DNA of 28,657 nt from Phycisphaerales bacterium UBA3158 (GTDB taxonomy: Bacteria > Planctomycetota > Phycisphaerae > Phycisphaerales > SM1A02). How positions within the stretch are numbered: the first letter of the stretch is position 1; the number at the start of each line of letters is the position of its first letter. Shown piece by piece: positions 17,777-24,374 of this stretch. The DNA lies in assembly GCA_002364555.1 (NCBI GenBank), contig DEYM01000167.1, positions 23,715-52,371 on the forward strand, in the 5' to 3' direction. The translations under genes were made by a program, and so were the position numbers. Under the pieces are notes generated by a model. The model did not search any database and was not told where the DNA came from. It saw only the letters and a list, made by a program, of their open reading frames with translations.

Positions 17777-19134
17777 GCCAATACCCCAGACGAACTGAAG
17801 ACGAGTATCAAGGTTGAAACCAGACCAGTCAGGAGGATGGCCATCTTGATTCTGAAGACGCTGCGATCGACCGGAAGCCGCGCAGATGGAGAACCAGTGA
17901 TCCGCTCAAGATTGGCACATCTCCAGACCATCGAACCATGACGCCAACTGTAGCGATTTGCAGGCGCTCCGTTGAGACTGGCGATTGATTCAAGCGTATT
18001 CATCACCGTCGTCACACCCTGAAGCGTGACGACACCATCTCCGGAAGGCTCGCTCATGTGAATGGCCGCGAATGCATCCGCCTGTCTTTCGAATCGACGG
18101 GAGATCCAGCCGAAACTCGTCCAGATCAAGATCATCATGAGTCCCAGTTGAATCCAGATCGGCTCGGACAGATGGACCGGAAGAAGCATCAAGCATGCCT
18201 CGACAAGAAGAACCATTGACACGATCGAGGCGAACATCCATGGAATATGCACATGTCGGACATGCCCCACCTCGTGGGCCAGAACCGCTTCGATGTACTC
18301 CTCGGGCAGAGTCTCGATGAGTGCCTCCGTGAAAATGATGTACCGAAGTCTTCCCGTGAGACCCACGACTGCCGCGTTCAACATCGCCCCACCGGTGGGC
18401 CATACGAGAATTCCACGTGTACGGACGCGGTATTCCAGACACACCGAATCCAATCGCGTTCTCAGATCGCCGGGCTTCATCGGCTTCAAACCGAGCAACA
18501 CACGCATCAGAAGCGGTGTATAGAGAAAGACGAGGACGACGCCAGAGAGCAGAAGGCACTGAACGGAGACCTCTCCCAGATCAGCGATGGTCCGGGTGTA
18601 CGCCAGCTCCATGACGCCGATCACCAGCAAAGCCGGAACGAGCACCAGAAGCTGGTCCATGCACAACTGGCCCCATGCGAATCGCCAGCCCTCCCATGAA
18701 CTTCCACGAACGCTGATCTCAGCAGACAGTCGTCGATCGATCGGATACCAGAATCTGGCGATCAGAAGGCTCGACAGAAACACGGGCGCAATGGCGAGAA
18801 GCTCGTCGAGCAGAATCACATTGCCGGTGAGGCTTCGCACGACCCCCAACCAGTCCAGAAAGAGGATGGCCAGTACCGCATTCAGAACCAACAGACGCCT
18901 GGCCAACCGAAGTGTCCAGGCCATTCTCCTGATCCGCGTCGGCTCAGTCCGATCGAGCATGCGAACCCGAACCGAGCGGCAGGCCAGCCAGCTCATGACG
19001 ACCACGAGACAGGCCGGCGAAATCGAGAGGACGAATACGAGCCATGGCTGCTCGATCGCCCAGGAGAGCGTCAGCCCGTATCCACCATCGAACAGGAGAA
19101 TCGCCGCTACAAGCAGCAGGGAGAAGGGAGACAC
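17773..19134 (-). CDS. M48 (Ste24/HtpX-type) membrane metalloprotease
   Basis: The 453-residue integral membrane protein carries the zinc motif HEVGH at 287-291 and the downstream third-ligand motif RRFERQADAFA (E349, D353). About seven hydrophobic segments are visible, including ~5-20, 31-50, 78-98, 112-128, 160-178, 190-212 and 300-340, plus a C-terminal one near 430-450. Known M48 members cleave misfolded or prenylated membrane proteins at the cytoplasmic face. The length fits the Ste24 side better than HtpX (~290). It begins 7 nt after the lipoprotein stop and is coupled to dapF. Confidence 0.85.
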   Translation of the reverse strand: MSPFSLLLVAAILLFDGGYGLTLSWAIEQPWLVFVLSISPACLVVVMSWLACRSVRVRMLDRTEPTRIRRMAWTLRLARRLLVLNAVLAILFLDWLGVVRSLTGNVILLDELLAIAPVFLSSLLIARFWYPIDRRLSAEISVRGSSWEGWRFAWGQLCMDQLLVLVPALLVIGVMELAYTRTIADLGEVSVQCLLLSGVVLVFLYTPLLMRVLLGLKPMKPGDLRTRLDSVCLEYRVRTRGILVWPTGGAMLNAAVVGLTGRLRYIIFTEALIETLPEEYIEAVLAHEVGHVRHVHIPWMFASIVSMVLLVEACLMLLPVHLSEPIWIQLGLMMILIWTSFGWISRRFERQADAFAAIHMSEPSGDGVVTLQGVTTVMNTLESIASLNGAPANRYSWRHGSMVWRCANLERITGSPSARLPVDRSVFRIKMAILLTGLVSTLILVFSSSGVLA

Positions 19135-19141
19135 GCCACCT

Positions 19142-20593
19142 CTACCCGGCGGAGGGACGCGTGATCGTCCCTAGATCGACGATCACCTTGCCATGTCGGT
19201 AGTAATCGACATTCATGGTGTCCTTGTTGACGAATGTGAACACCAGATTGTTCGTTCTCGTGTTCTCCGCATAGTTGAGATCCCCGAGACCGGGCCCGGC
19301 ATGATTGCCATTGCCATGACGCTGTGCATGAAAATGCATGTGGAACAAAGCCGTATAACCGGCATTGAACATCTGCTGGGAGGCGTTGAAGCGACGGTCA
19401 TGGTTCCTGATCTTCGGAGGGAATTCGCGAACCTCGAAACGACCCGCCTCGTCGAGTCCGATGATTCCGCCGTATTCAGTCCCCTTGTCCTCATGATCCC
19501 GATCGGCGTAGTCGAACAGATGGGCCTGGACGGGCGTCTGGGACAGGGCCTCCATGGCCAATGTGATCGCAGCGACATCGCCCCATGTCATGACATCTCG
19601 ATGTGTTCGAAAACGTTCTCGCCGACTTCCATCCGTGGGCATCCCGGGCTCTGTCTCGTAGTAGTGCTTGATCTGACGAAGATTGTATTCCGTCGTCTCG
19701 AGCAGACTCGACTTGGAAGCCGTCAACAGTTCAGGCCTGTGCTTCGCAGCAGCAACGACCACGGGCAGATCCCTGATCTCCATCTCTCGCCTTCTGCTCT
19801 GTGGCATGTCAACGACGGCGGTCTTCGCCGATGTCCAGAACTCAGCCCGTTCGGGCTGGCGGAGCTTTCGAAGCCAGAGGATCTCTTCACGGTTGTAGGG
19901 AACTGTTCCGAAATCATCGACGGCCGCCTTGAGATCGAGCATCATGGTGTTGGCCGAATCCGACGGAGTGGTCTCCACGAGTTCGATCAATTCATCCCTT
20001 CGACCGAGGCGATGGAGCAGAACCCAGCAGCGATCGCGCAGCCCCTGCTGTGATCCTCTCTTGCTTTGCTTGAAGACATCGAAGATGAGCGGAATGACGT
20101 CGTCCGTTCCATTGATCTCGACCAGTGCCTTGTATTCCGGCCGATCTTCCTCCTGAGTCCACACTGGCCAGAACACACCCCAACTGCTGACGAGGGCTTC
20201 GTTGACGGCAGCCTTCTCCTGCGGGTCAGCCCAGTCCTGCTGACTCAGCCACTCGCAGTAGGCCTCCAACCACATCGGATCGTCGATACGAGGTAATCGT
20301 TGACGTGTCGTTCTCAACAGGCGGGTCGGATTGGTTTCCACGAGGATTTCCAGTCCGTCAATACGAACGTCATCCGTATACCCAGGCCTGTAGATGAGGC
20401 CCTGAAGCGCATCAGTGGCATCAGGGCTGGTCCGATCAGGGCTGTCCTTGAGCATCACCAGACTCGTCCGGTGACGGCTGCTGTGCTCATCGGCATTTCC
20501 AAGAGTTCCGATGGGATCCGTAACTGGCCGACCACAGGAAGTGAGAATGAGAATCATCAAGACTGTAGAGAGAGAGATATGGAATCTAGGCAT
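19142..20593 (-). CDS. Lipoprotein with JAB/DUF4329-like C-terminal domain
   Basis: The 483-residue protein starts with a lipoprotein signal ending in lipobox LTSC (C20). The middle part (~80-330) is helical and charged, without a recognised motif. The C-terminal ~110 residues show the order of a JAB/JAMM metalloprotease-like domain: EYGG with E373, an HMHFH cluster (H418, H420, H422), then PGLGD with D438. Classic JAMM has E, HxH and SxxD; here the Ser is Gly. DUF4329 proteins share the EYGG-then-HxH layout. Export and the possible metal site suggest an envelope enzyme or binding domain. I chose ATG 20593 because it opens directly onto the signal peptide; an upstream extension to 20656 does not. 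Confidence 0.65.
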   Translation of the reverse strand: MPRFHISLSTVLMILILTSCGRPVTDPIGTLGNADEHSSRHRTSLVMLKDSPDRTSPDATDALQGLIYRPGYTDDVRIDGLEILVETNPTRLLRTTRQRLPRIDDPMWLEAYCEWLSQQDWADPQEKAAVNEALVSSWGVFWPVWTQEEDRPEYKALVEINGTDDVIPLIFDVFKQSKRGSQQGLRDRCWVLLHRLGRRDELIELVETTPSDSANTMMLDLKAAVDDFGTVPYNREEILWLRKLRQPERAEFWTSAKTAVVDMPQSRRREMEIRDLPVVVAAAKHRPELLTASKSSLLETTEYNLRQIKHYYETEPGMPTDGSRRERFRTHRDVMTWGDVAAITLAMEALSQTPVQAHLFDYADRDHEDKGTEYGGIIGLDEAGRFEVREFPPKIRNHDRRFNASQQMFNAGYTALFHMHFHAQRHGNGNHAGPGLGDLNYAENTRTNNLVFTFVNKDTMNVDYYRHGKVIVDLGTITRPSAG

Positions 20594-20704
20594 GACGACT
20601 ATGGTACTCTTGGAACAGTCAAATACCGATCCGAGGGCTTGGAAGAGGATTGGCAAATCTTGGCTATGTTCAGAGAAGAATTGACCATCAGCAGGTGAAT
20701 CAGG

Positions 20705-20947
20705 ATGTCAGAAGGATCGATGAAAACTCAGGTCGAAGAAGTTCTCGACGCCATGAGGCCTGTGATTCAGCAGGATGGCGGAGATATCGAACTGGTATCT
20801 GTCGATGAATCTGGAGTCGTCCAAATTCGTTTTCTTGGAGCCTGCATCGGCTGCCCTTCGAGGTCCATGACCTTGCAGACGCTGATCGATCGAAATCTTC
20901 GGGATTATGTCCCTGGATTCTCCTCCGTCAACGCTGTTGACTCCTGA
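20705..20947 (+). CDS. NifU C-terminal-domain Fe-S scaffold protein
   Basis: The 80-residue protein is a stand-alone NifU C-terminal (Nfu-type) domain, which carries an Fe-S cluster between two subunits and passes it to target proteins. The diagnostic GACIGCPSRSMTL with C47 and C50 is present, preceded by RPVIQQDGGDIELV, which matches the family's RP-L-DGGD-E. ATG 20705 has AGGTGA at 20693-20698 with 6-nt spacing. An alternative ATG at 20720 has AGAAGG at 20710-20715 with 4-nt spacing. Both lie before the conserved domain. It is divergent from the lipoprotein gene and upstream of csrA. Confidence 0.92.
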   Translation: MSEGSMKTQVEEVLDAMRPVIQQDGGDIELVSVDESGVVQIRFLGACIGCPSRSMTLQTLIDRNLRDYVPGFSSVNAVDS

Positions 20948-20950
20948 ACT

Positions 20951-20963
20951 GGGCCTGAGGCCC
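20951..20963 (+). other. Short GC-rich hairpin after NifU-type gene
   Basis: GGGCC-TGA-GGCCC can form a 5-bp stem 4 nt after the stop codon. No T-tract follows, so it could stabilise a 3' end but is not a convincing intrinsic terminator. Confidence 0.3.
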
Positions 20964-21048
20964 TCAAAGCCCCCCCTTATCGGACAAGATATTGCCCACA
21001 ATGGCTTTAGCTGCCTCTGATCCCAATGAAAACTTGGGTTGAGGCCGA

Positions 21049-21078
21049 TTGTCGTGTACCCTCTAGCGTTGGTGTACT
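21049..21078 (+). promoter_or_regulatory. Candidate csrA promoter
   Basis: TTGTCG at 21049-21054 and TGTACT at 21073-21078 are separated by 18 nt, and TG one base before the -10 makes an extended -10 element. Each hexamer matches consensus at four positions. Transcription would start near 21085, leaving a ~50-nt leader before csrA. Confidence 0.4.
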
Positions 21079-21085
21079 GGAGCAA

Positions 21086-21131
21086 GCTGCTTCGGACTTT
21101 CAGCATCAATCTGTACTGGGCAGGAGGTCCC
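21086..21131 (+). promoter_or_regulatory. csrA leader with two GGA-loop hairpins
   Basis: Two short stems are visible in the leader. GCUG (21086-21089) pairs with CAGC (21101-21104) around an 11-nt loop containing GGA. GGG (21118-21120) pairs with CCC (21129-21131) around CAGGAGGU, which contains the Shine-Dalgarno sequence. In several bacteria CsrA binds GGA loops over its own ribosome site and represses itself; this layout would allow the same. The stems are short, so the call is tentative. Confidence 0.4.
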
Positions 21132-21135
21132 GTCG

Positions 21136-21351
21136 GTGCTGGTTATAACGCGACGAGAAGGTGAAGAAGTTGTCATCGGAGATCCAGCGAATCCCATTGG
21201 GATCGTGAGGATCGCATCCGTGAAGGGCGATCGTGTCCGTCTGGCATTGAATTTTCCACGTGATGTGGAAGTTCACAGGCGAGAGGTTGCCGAGCAGATC
21301 GCATCCGAGAACCCGACTGTAGTTGGCAAAATACGTCCAGCAGGCAGTTGA
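21136..21351 (+). CDS. csrA: Carbon storage regulator CsrA
   Basis: CsrA is a small homodimeric RNA-binding protein that recognises GGA in hairpin loops and controls translation or stability of target mRNAs. The 71-residue product begins MLVITRREGEEVVIGD, matching E. coli MLILTRRVGE, and keeps the RNA-contacting residues: the N-terminal LxxTRR and the Arg of VHRREV (R44 of E. coli). The start is GTG at 21136, supported by AGGAGGTC at 21122-21129, 6 nt upstream. The insertion NPIG after strand 1 is slightly longer than in enterobacteria. No flagellar gene or fliW is adjacent. It converges with mraZ and the hairpin-rich RNA on the other strand. Confidence 0.95.
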   Translation: MLVITRREGEEVVIGDPANPIGIVRIASVKGDRVRLALNFPRDVEVHRREVAEQIASENPTVVGKIRPAGS

Positions 21352-21376
21352 ACTCCCGTAACGGCTTCATTCCAAT

Positions 21377-21415
21377 AAAAAAAGTTCGTGACGTGTGGTG
21401 GGACACGCCACGAAC
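21377..21415 (-). terminator. Intrinsic terminator of mraZ/CsrB-like RNA
   Basis: On the minus strand GUUCGUGGCGUGU pairs with ACACGUCACGAAC around loop CCCACC, followed at once by seven U. The stem is a continuous 13 bp because one position is G-U in this orientation; read on the plus strand it is an A-C mismatch and no U-tract follows. The terminator therefore serves the minus strand only. Confidence 0.9.
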
Positions 21416-21536
21416 CGGGAAGGGGTGGACTCGCGAACCAAATGGTTCGCAAGCCGCTCATTGAGGAAGCGTGACCGGTTCCGTTGGGAATCGGTGCACG
21501 CGCGGCCCCGGCTATGCCGGGAGGGTGGCAGGTCCA

Positions 21537-21556
21537 CAATGACGTCCGTGTCACCG
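21537..21556 (-). other. CsrA-type hairpin 4, loop ACGGAC
   Basis: CGGUGAC pairs with GUCAUUG (7 bp including two G-U pairs) around hexaloop ACGGAC at 21544-21549, closed by C-G. The G-U pairs exist only in the minus-strand transcript. An outer GGCAGG/CCUGCC pairing can enclose this hairpin. Confidence 0.6.
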
Positions 21557-21577
21557 AGGAGGATTCCCTGCCGTTCT

Positions 21578-21597
21578 GCAGGCCATCCATGGCCTGC
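21578..21597 (-). other. CsrA-type hairpin 3, loop AUGGAU
   Basis: GCAGGCC pairs with GGCCUGC (7 bp) around hexaloop AUGGAU at 21585-21590, closed by C-G. The loop is identical to hairpin 2 although the stem sequence differs, which argues for selection on the loop. Confidence 0.65.
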
Positions 21598-21669
21598 TCA
21601 ATCGTGATTCAGAGGATCCTGGCGGGATCAGTCGCCGGTGGGAAGGCGAGTGACTATCCCCGATTTCCT

Positions 21670-21685
21670 GAGCCATCCATGGCTC
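21670..21685 (-). other. CsrA-type hairpin 2, loop AUGGAU
   Basis: GAGCC pairs with GGCUC around hexaloop AUGGAU (21675-21680), closed by C-G. Stem and loop fit the ANGGAN hairpin rule exactly. Confidence 0.65.
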
Positions 21686-21701
21686 TGTGGTGCGGTAATC
21701 G

Positions 21702-21725
21702 TGCCTTGAAGTCCATTTCAAGGCA
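21702..21725 (-). other. CsrA-type hairpin 1, loop AUGGAC
   Basis: A perfect 9-bp stem (21717-21725 with 21702-21710) encloses the hexaloop AUGGAC at 21711-21716 on the minus strand. The closing pair is A-U rather than the preferred C-G. Confidence 0.65.
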
Positions 21726-21780
21726 GTTTCATGCCGGGAAGATCCAAATCAATCCTGATGTTCATACGCCCAAGGGTCGT

Positions 21781-22254
21781 TCATTCACCTCCATGGTTTC
21801 GGTGGCGATCCTGAGCACGTCGTGCTCGCATGACGATCTCCGACTGCTTGGCTAGTTTCTCGTCTCGTCTTCTGGCCCAGGCCTCCGGATCCCTCAATTC
21901 GAGATGATCCTTGACGCCGAGAATGACCACGTTCGATTCCAGACCAGCTAGATTCAGCAGACGTTCCGGAATCCTGATTCGACCGCTCTTGTCCGGCTCC
22001 ACCCAGGCTGACTGGCTGTAGAGAAGTTCTTCGAACTCGGCAAGATCCTCGTCGGGCAGCAGTGATTGCTCCGAAGTCGAAGCCAGCTTCTCGAACGTCT
22101 TTTCGGGCCACAGCCACAGGGAAGCATCTGTTCCAGGAGCCAGATAGAACGCACAGCCGTGACGCGCCGGATCCAGCCTCGAGCGGATCTCTGACGGAAT
22201 GGCAACTCGATGCTTGGCATCGATCGTGTGTTCGTACTCGCCTGTAAAAAGCAC
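21781..22254 (-). CDS. mraZ: Transcriptional regulator MraZ
   Basis: MraZ is a ring-forming DNA-binding protein of the AbrB/SpoVT superfamily that in other bacteria represses the division and cell wall (dcw) cluster and itself. The 157-residue product has MLFTGEYEHTID at its start and both DxxxR motifs: DAKHR (12-16; the usual Gly is His) and DKSGR (88-92). I chose GTG 22254 because it gives the family's normal N-terminus and has GAGGG about 8 nt upstream; an in-frame GTG at 22269 would add five atypical residues. No rsmH, ftsL or other dcw gene follows; the downstream sequence is the hairpin-rich RNA. Confidence 0.92.
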   Translation of the reverse strand: MLFTGEYEHTIDAKHRVAIPSEIRSRLDPARHGCAFYLAPGTDASLWLWPEKTFEKLASTSEQSLLPDEDLAEFEELLYSQSAWVEPDKSGRIRIPERLLNLAGLESNVVILGVKDHLELRDPEAWARRRDEKLAKQSEIVMRARRAQDRHRNHGGE

Positions 22255-22398
22255 GCATCTGGCCCTCACCTCTTGCCAGCTGATTCGCCCTCCAGAGTCG
22301 GAAGACCAGATGGTGGTCTCCAGGAGCCCTTTGCTCTGGCACGAGACGGCCCGTGCTTGCTGAAAGGGTGATTGGAATCAGCTGTCCAACTGCTCGGG

Positions 22399-22427
22399 AG
22401 ATTACCCCACGATGCCCCACAATGCAA
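22399..22427 (-). promoter_or_regulatory. mraZ promoter
   Basis: On the minus strand -35 TTGCAT (22422-22427) and -10 TAATCT (22399-22404) are separated by exactly 17 nt, giving a good sigma-70-type promoter. Transcription would start near 22392, leaving a leader of ~140 nt before GTG 22254. The leader can form a hairpin with GACCA/TGGTC. Confidence 0.65.
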
Positions 22428-22429
22428 CA
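22400..22429 (-). promoter_or_regulatory. MraZ-box-like 10-bp direct repeats
   Basis: Three tandem 10-bp units on the minus strand read TGTTGCATTG, TGGGGCATCG and TGGGGTAATC. Known MraZ operators are TGGGN repeats with 5-nt spacers, so period 10. The repeats occupy the promoter spacer and -10, so bound MraZ would block RNA polymerase. The first unit is degenerate (TGTTG). More TGGG motifs without regular spacing lie just upstream at 22437-22462. Confidence 0.6.
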
Positions 22430-22530
22430 CATTTAAGCCCCATCACCCATTCATTCCCCCATTTCATCACGCAAAGTCCCTTCATGGCGTGTAGATCGAC
22501 CGTGTTATCGCACCTCGGAGATTTAATTTT

Positions 22531-22557
22531 CTGAAGACAACTTTTCAAGGTCTTCAG
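22531..22557. repeat. Inverted repeat 1 in intergenic region
   Basis: CTGAAGAC (22531-22538) and GTCTTCAG (22550-22557) form an 8-bp stem, extendable by CTT/AAG with an AA bulge. T or A runs lie only on the wrong side for each strand, so it is not an intrinsic terminator. The surrounding 22430-22560 is AT-rich and has no gene I can support. Confidence 0.6.
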
Positions 22558-22565
22558 ACATGGAG

Positions 22566-22663
22566 ATGAGCTCAAATGCATCCTGAACCACTCTTTATCG
22601 GCCAATTTGTGTTTTATCCACGATTCAACCACAAGTCCCATTCTCAGGATGCATGGAGCTCAT
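22566..22663. repeat. Inverted repeat 2 with long arms
   Basis: Arms at 22566-22586 and 22644-22663 pair over 19 positions (8 + 11 bp) with one AA/C internal loop, enclosing 57 nt. This arm length is unlikely by chance in a short intergenic region. The enclosed segment includes TTATCCACG (22614-22622), one mismatch from a DnaA box. The element could be a leader-RNA stem, a protein operator or the ends of a tiny mobile element; I cannot decide from one copy. Confidence 0.6.
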
Positions 22664-22674
22664 TCTGGCGCAGA

Positions 22675-22706
22675 CTGAAGTGTCGATGAGATTGCATCAG
22701 CTTCAG
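22675..22706 (+). repeat. Inverted repeat 3 before flavin-reductase-like gene
   Basis: CTGAAG (22675-22680) pairs with CTTCAG (22701-22706), and GATG with CATC inside. The outer hexamers repeat those of inverted repeat 1. The stem ends 7 nt before ATG 22714 and so would cover any ribosome site. Confidence 0.45.
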
Positions 22707-22713
22707 ACCAAGG

Positions 22714-23223
22714 ATGAGCCCAGTGAGAATGCCACATGACCGCATTGTGAATGTTGATCAAGCTTCAAGTGATACCGTCGATCCAAGGATCGTTGGATCA
22801 CTTCCACAGGGCCAGTTCCTCATGACGGCATCCGCAGACGGAGTCCGATCAGGTCATATCACTCGCTGGGTCCAGCAATGCAGCCAGGTTCCGTTGCTTG
22901 TGAGCGTCGCGATACCAAGAGGAACCACGATCGAACCACTCCTCCGCGACAGTCGCTGCTTTGCCATCTGCGGGATTCGACCGGAAGACCGTGTCATCGA
23001 CCGCCGGTTCAACGTCGATGACAAGAATCAGGAAGATCCATTCGTCGGACTGGACTCCTTCCACGACATCACCGGCGCCCCCATCCTTCGCAGAGCCCGG
23101 TACTACCTTGATTGCGAACTGATAGGGCACCTGGCCATGGAGTCGGATTGCCGGATATACATCGGACAGGTCGCCAGTGGCCAATGGCTGGATCTGAACG
23201 AAGCCAGCGGCGACGGGGCCTGA
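22714..23223 (+). CDS. Flavin reductase-like, FMN-binding split-barrel protein
   Basis: The 169-residue protein fits the flavin reductase-like (FMN-binding) family. Its pattern GQFLMTASADGVRSGHITRWVQQCSQVPLLVSVAIPRGTT matches the family order: start strand, small-residue loop, T/S-W-V-Q flavin-contact segment and PP/PL-hydrophobic strand. The later RARYYLDCELIGHLAMESDCRIYIGQV corresponds to the final barrel strands. Members use NAD(P)H or another donor to reduce flavin, or act as flavoredoxins; the partner is not evident here. ATG 22714 has AAGG immediately before it and a second in-frame ATG lies at 22729; neither has ideal spacing. It converges with the glycosyltransferase gene with 14 nt between stops. 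Confidence 0.75.
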   Translation: MSPVRMPHDRIVNVDQASSDTVDPRIVGSLPQGQFLMTASADGVRSGHITRWVQQCSQVPLLVSVAIPRGTTIEPLLRDSRCFAICGIRPEDRVIDRRFNVDDKNQEDPFVGLDSFHDITGAPILRRARYYLDCELIGHLAMESDCRIYIGQVASGQWLDLNEASGDGA

Positions 23224-23237
23224 ATCAGCCATTCAAC

Positions 23238-24368
23238 TCATGTCTGCCGGTCGTGGATCCCAAGCGATTTCCCGATCTGCTCGTCCATGGCCTCGTCGAA
23301 CACGTCACAGGAGAAACGCTCCGCATTCAGGCGGCAGTCCGTGTCCTGGACATGCCAGCGACTGGATTCACCCATGGCATGCGCAAACGCCTCTGACGAC
23401 TGCTCATCCACGAACAGGCCGGACTCGGAGGTTATGGTTTCCAAGGCACCACCCCTACCCAGTGCAATCACCGGACAACCGCAGGCCTGTGCTTCCACCG
23501 CGACGATTCCGAAGTCCTCTTCCTGAGGAAAGAGCAGCGCTCTTGTCGATCGGTACAGATCCCGCAGGTCCTCATCGGAAACACGACCAAGAAACTCCAC
23601 ACCCGGCAGGGACTCGCGACGAAGCGATTCCAACTGGCTTCCCCCACCGACAACCTTGATTGCATGCCCACCATCAACCGCCGCCTTGATGGCCAGATCG
23701 GTTCGCTTGTACGGCTCGAGTGCGCCGACCACGAGAAACCAGTCCTGCCTGTCTACATCAGCATCAGGTGTGAAGTAGTTCGTTCTCACCGGAGGATAGA
23801 CCACCGTGGACTCCCGGTCCCAGCATCGTCTTATGCGATCGGCGATATGGTGACTGTTGGCCAGGAAACAATCGACGCCCTTGGCTGTCTTCCGATCCCA
23901 TTTCTGAAAACGGCCGCGAATGGTCCGAAGTCCTGCGGCACGGAGATATCCCCTCGAGCCAACGGCATAGTCCTCCGTCTGATCCCATATGTATCGCGCG
24001 GGGGAATGGCAGTAGCAGAGATGAGGCACACCCTCGGGCACCTTGACGGACTTGGCCACCGACGAACTGTCGGAAAGAACCAGATCACACTCGCGAATGG
24101 CAAGCGACTCGATCATCCTGGGGATGATCGGCAGATACCACCGTCGAAGGGAACCGCTGGCACCGGGCAATCGCTGCATGGGGGATACATGAATTCGACA
24201 GGCGTCGATCGCATCCGTGAGTGGCGAACCATCGTGCACAAGCGTGTACAGATCCGTGGGCCCGTACCGGGAAGCGAATCGGTCAAGAACACGTTCAGCA
24301 CCACGGACTGTGACGAGCCAATCATGGACTAGGACGATGTCTGGATGGCCGCTCTTGCCTATCATCAT
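23238..24368 (-). CDS. GT4-family glycosyltransferase
   Basis: The 376-residue protein is a GT-B retaining glycosyltransferase of family GT4. The acceptor-side start IVLVHDWLVTVRGAERVLD is typical, followed by HLCYCHSPARYIWD. The nucleotide-sugar side has VVGALEPYKRTDLAIKA and the EX7E motif in PQEEDFGIVAVEAQACGCPVI. It probably adds a sugar to a cell-surface or exopolysaccharide glycan. I chose ATG 24368 (a second ATG follows at 24365), which gives family-normal length. A much longer open frame extends upstream over the opposite-strand amidohydrolase gene but does not look like protein. No Shine-Dalgarno is evident. Confidence 0.85.
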   Translation of the reverse strand: MMIGKSGHPDIVLVHDWLVTVRGAERVLDRFASRYGPTDLYTLVHDGSPLTDAIDACRIHVSPMQRLPGASGSLRRWYLPIIPRMIESLAIRECDLVLSDSSSVAKSVKVPEGVPHLCYCHSPARYIWDQTEDYAVGSRGYLRAAGLRTIRGRFQKWDRKTAKGVDCFLANSHHIADRIRRCWDRESTVVYPPVRTNYFTPDADVDRQDWFLVVGALEPYKRTDLAIKAAVDGGHAIKVVGGGSQLESLRRESLPGVEFLGRVSDEDLRDLYRSTRALLFPQEEDFGIVAVEAQACGCPVIALGRGGALETITSESGLFVDEQSSEAFAHAMGESSRWHVQDTDCRLNAERFSCDVFDEAMDEQIGKSLGIHDRQT

Positions 24369-24374
24369 TGAATC

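Larger units (their letters stand above)
21377..21780 (-). ncRNA. Putative CsrB/RsmZ-like CsrA-sequestering RNA
   Basis: This non-coding stretch lies between the mraZ stop and csrA and is read on the minus strand. Four hairpins present a hexaloop of form ANGGAN: AUGGAC (stem 9 bp), AUGGAU (5 bp), AUGGAU (7 bp) and ACGGAC (7 bp with two G-U). ANGGAN in a hexaloop, closed by C-G in three of the four, is the established CsrA/RsmE binding element. Further hairpins without GGA loops sit at 21624-21660, 21510-21524 and 21434-21451. The RNA ends in a strong intrinsic terminator. Length to the mraZ stop is ~404 nt, similar to E. coli CsrB. No clear promoter was found, so it may be a processed mraZ 3' UTR; the 5' boundary is arbitrary. 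Confidence 0.6.

Noticed and set aside
20651..20668. Sigma-54-like TTGGCA...TTGGCT before the NifU-type gene
   Set aside because: The GG to GC spacing is one base short and the -12 sequence is poor.
21377..21780. RNase P RNA, tmRNA or SRP RNA in the non-coding region
   Set aside because: The conserved cores of these RNAs were looked for on both strands and not found.
21395..21855. Plus-strand small frames downstream of csrA
   Set aside because: Composition is not protein-like; they are antisense to the hairpin RNA and to the mraZ 3' end.
22614..22622. DnaA-box-like TTATCCACG, possible replication origin
   Set aside because: Only one near-match, no cluster and no dnaA or dnaN nearby.
22402..22641. 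79-codon minus-strand frame upstream of mraZ
   Set aside because: It overlaps the mraZ promoter and inverted repeats, has atypical composition and no ribosome site.
22531..22713. FMN riboswitch upstream of the flavin-reductase-like gene
   Set aside because: The conserved RFN-element motifs are absent; only simple inverted repeats are seen.
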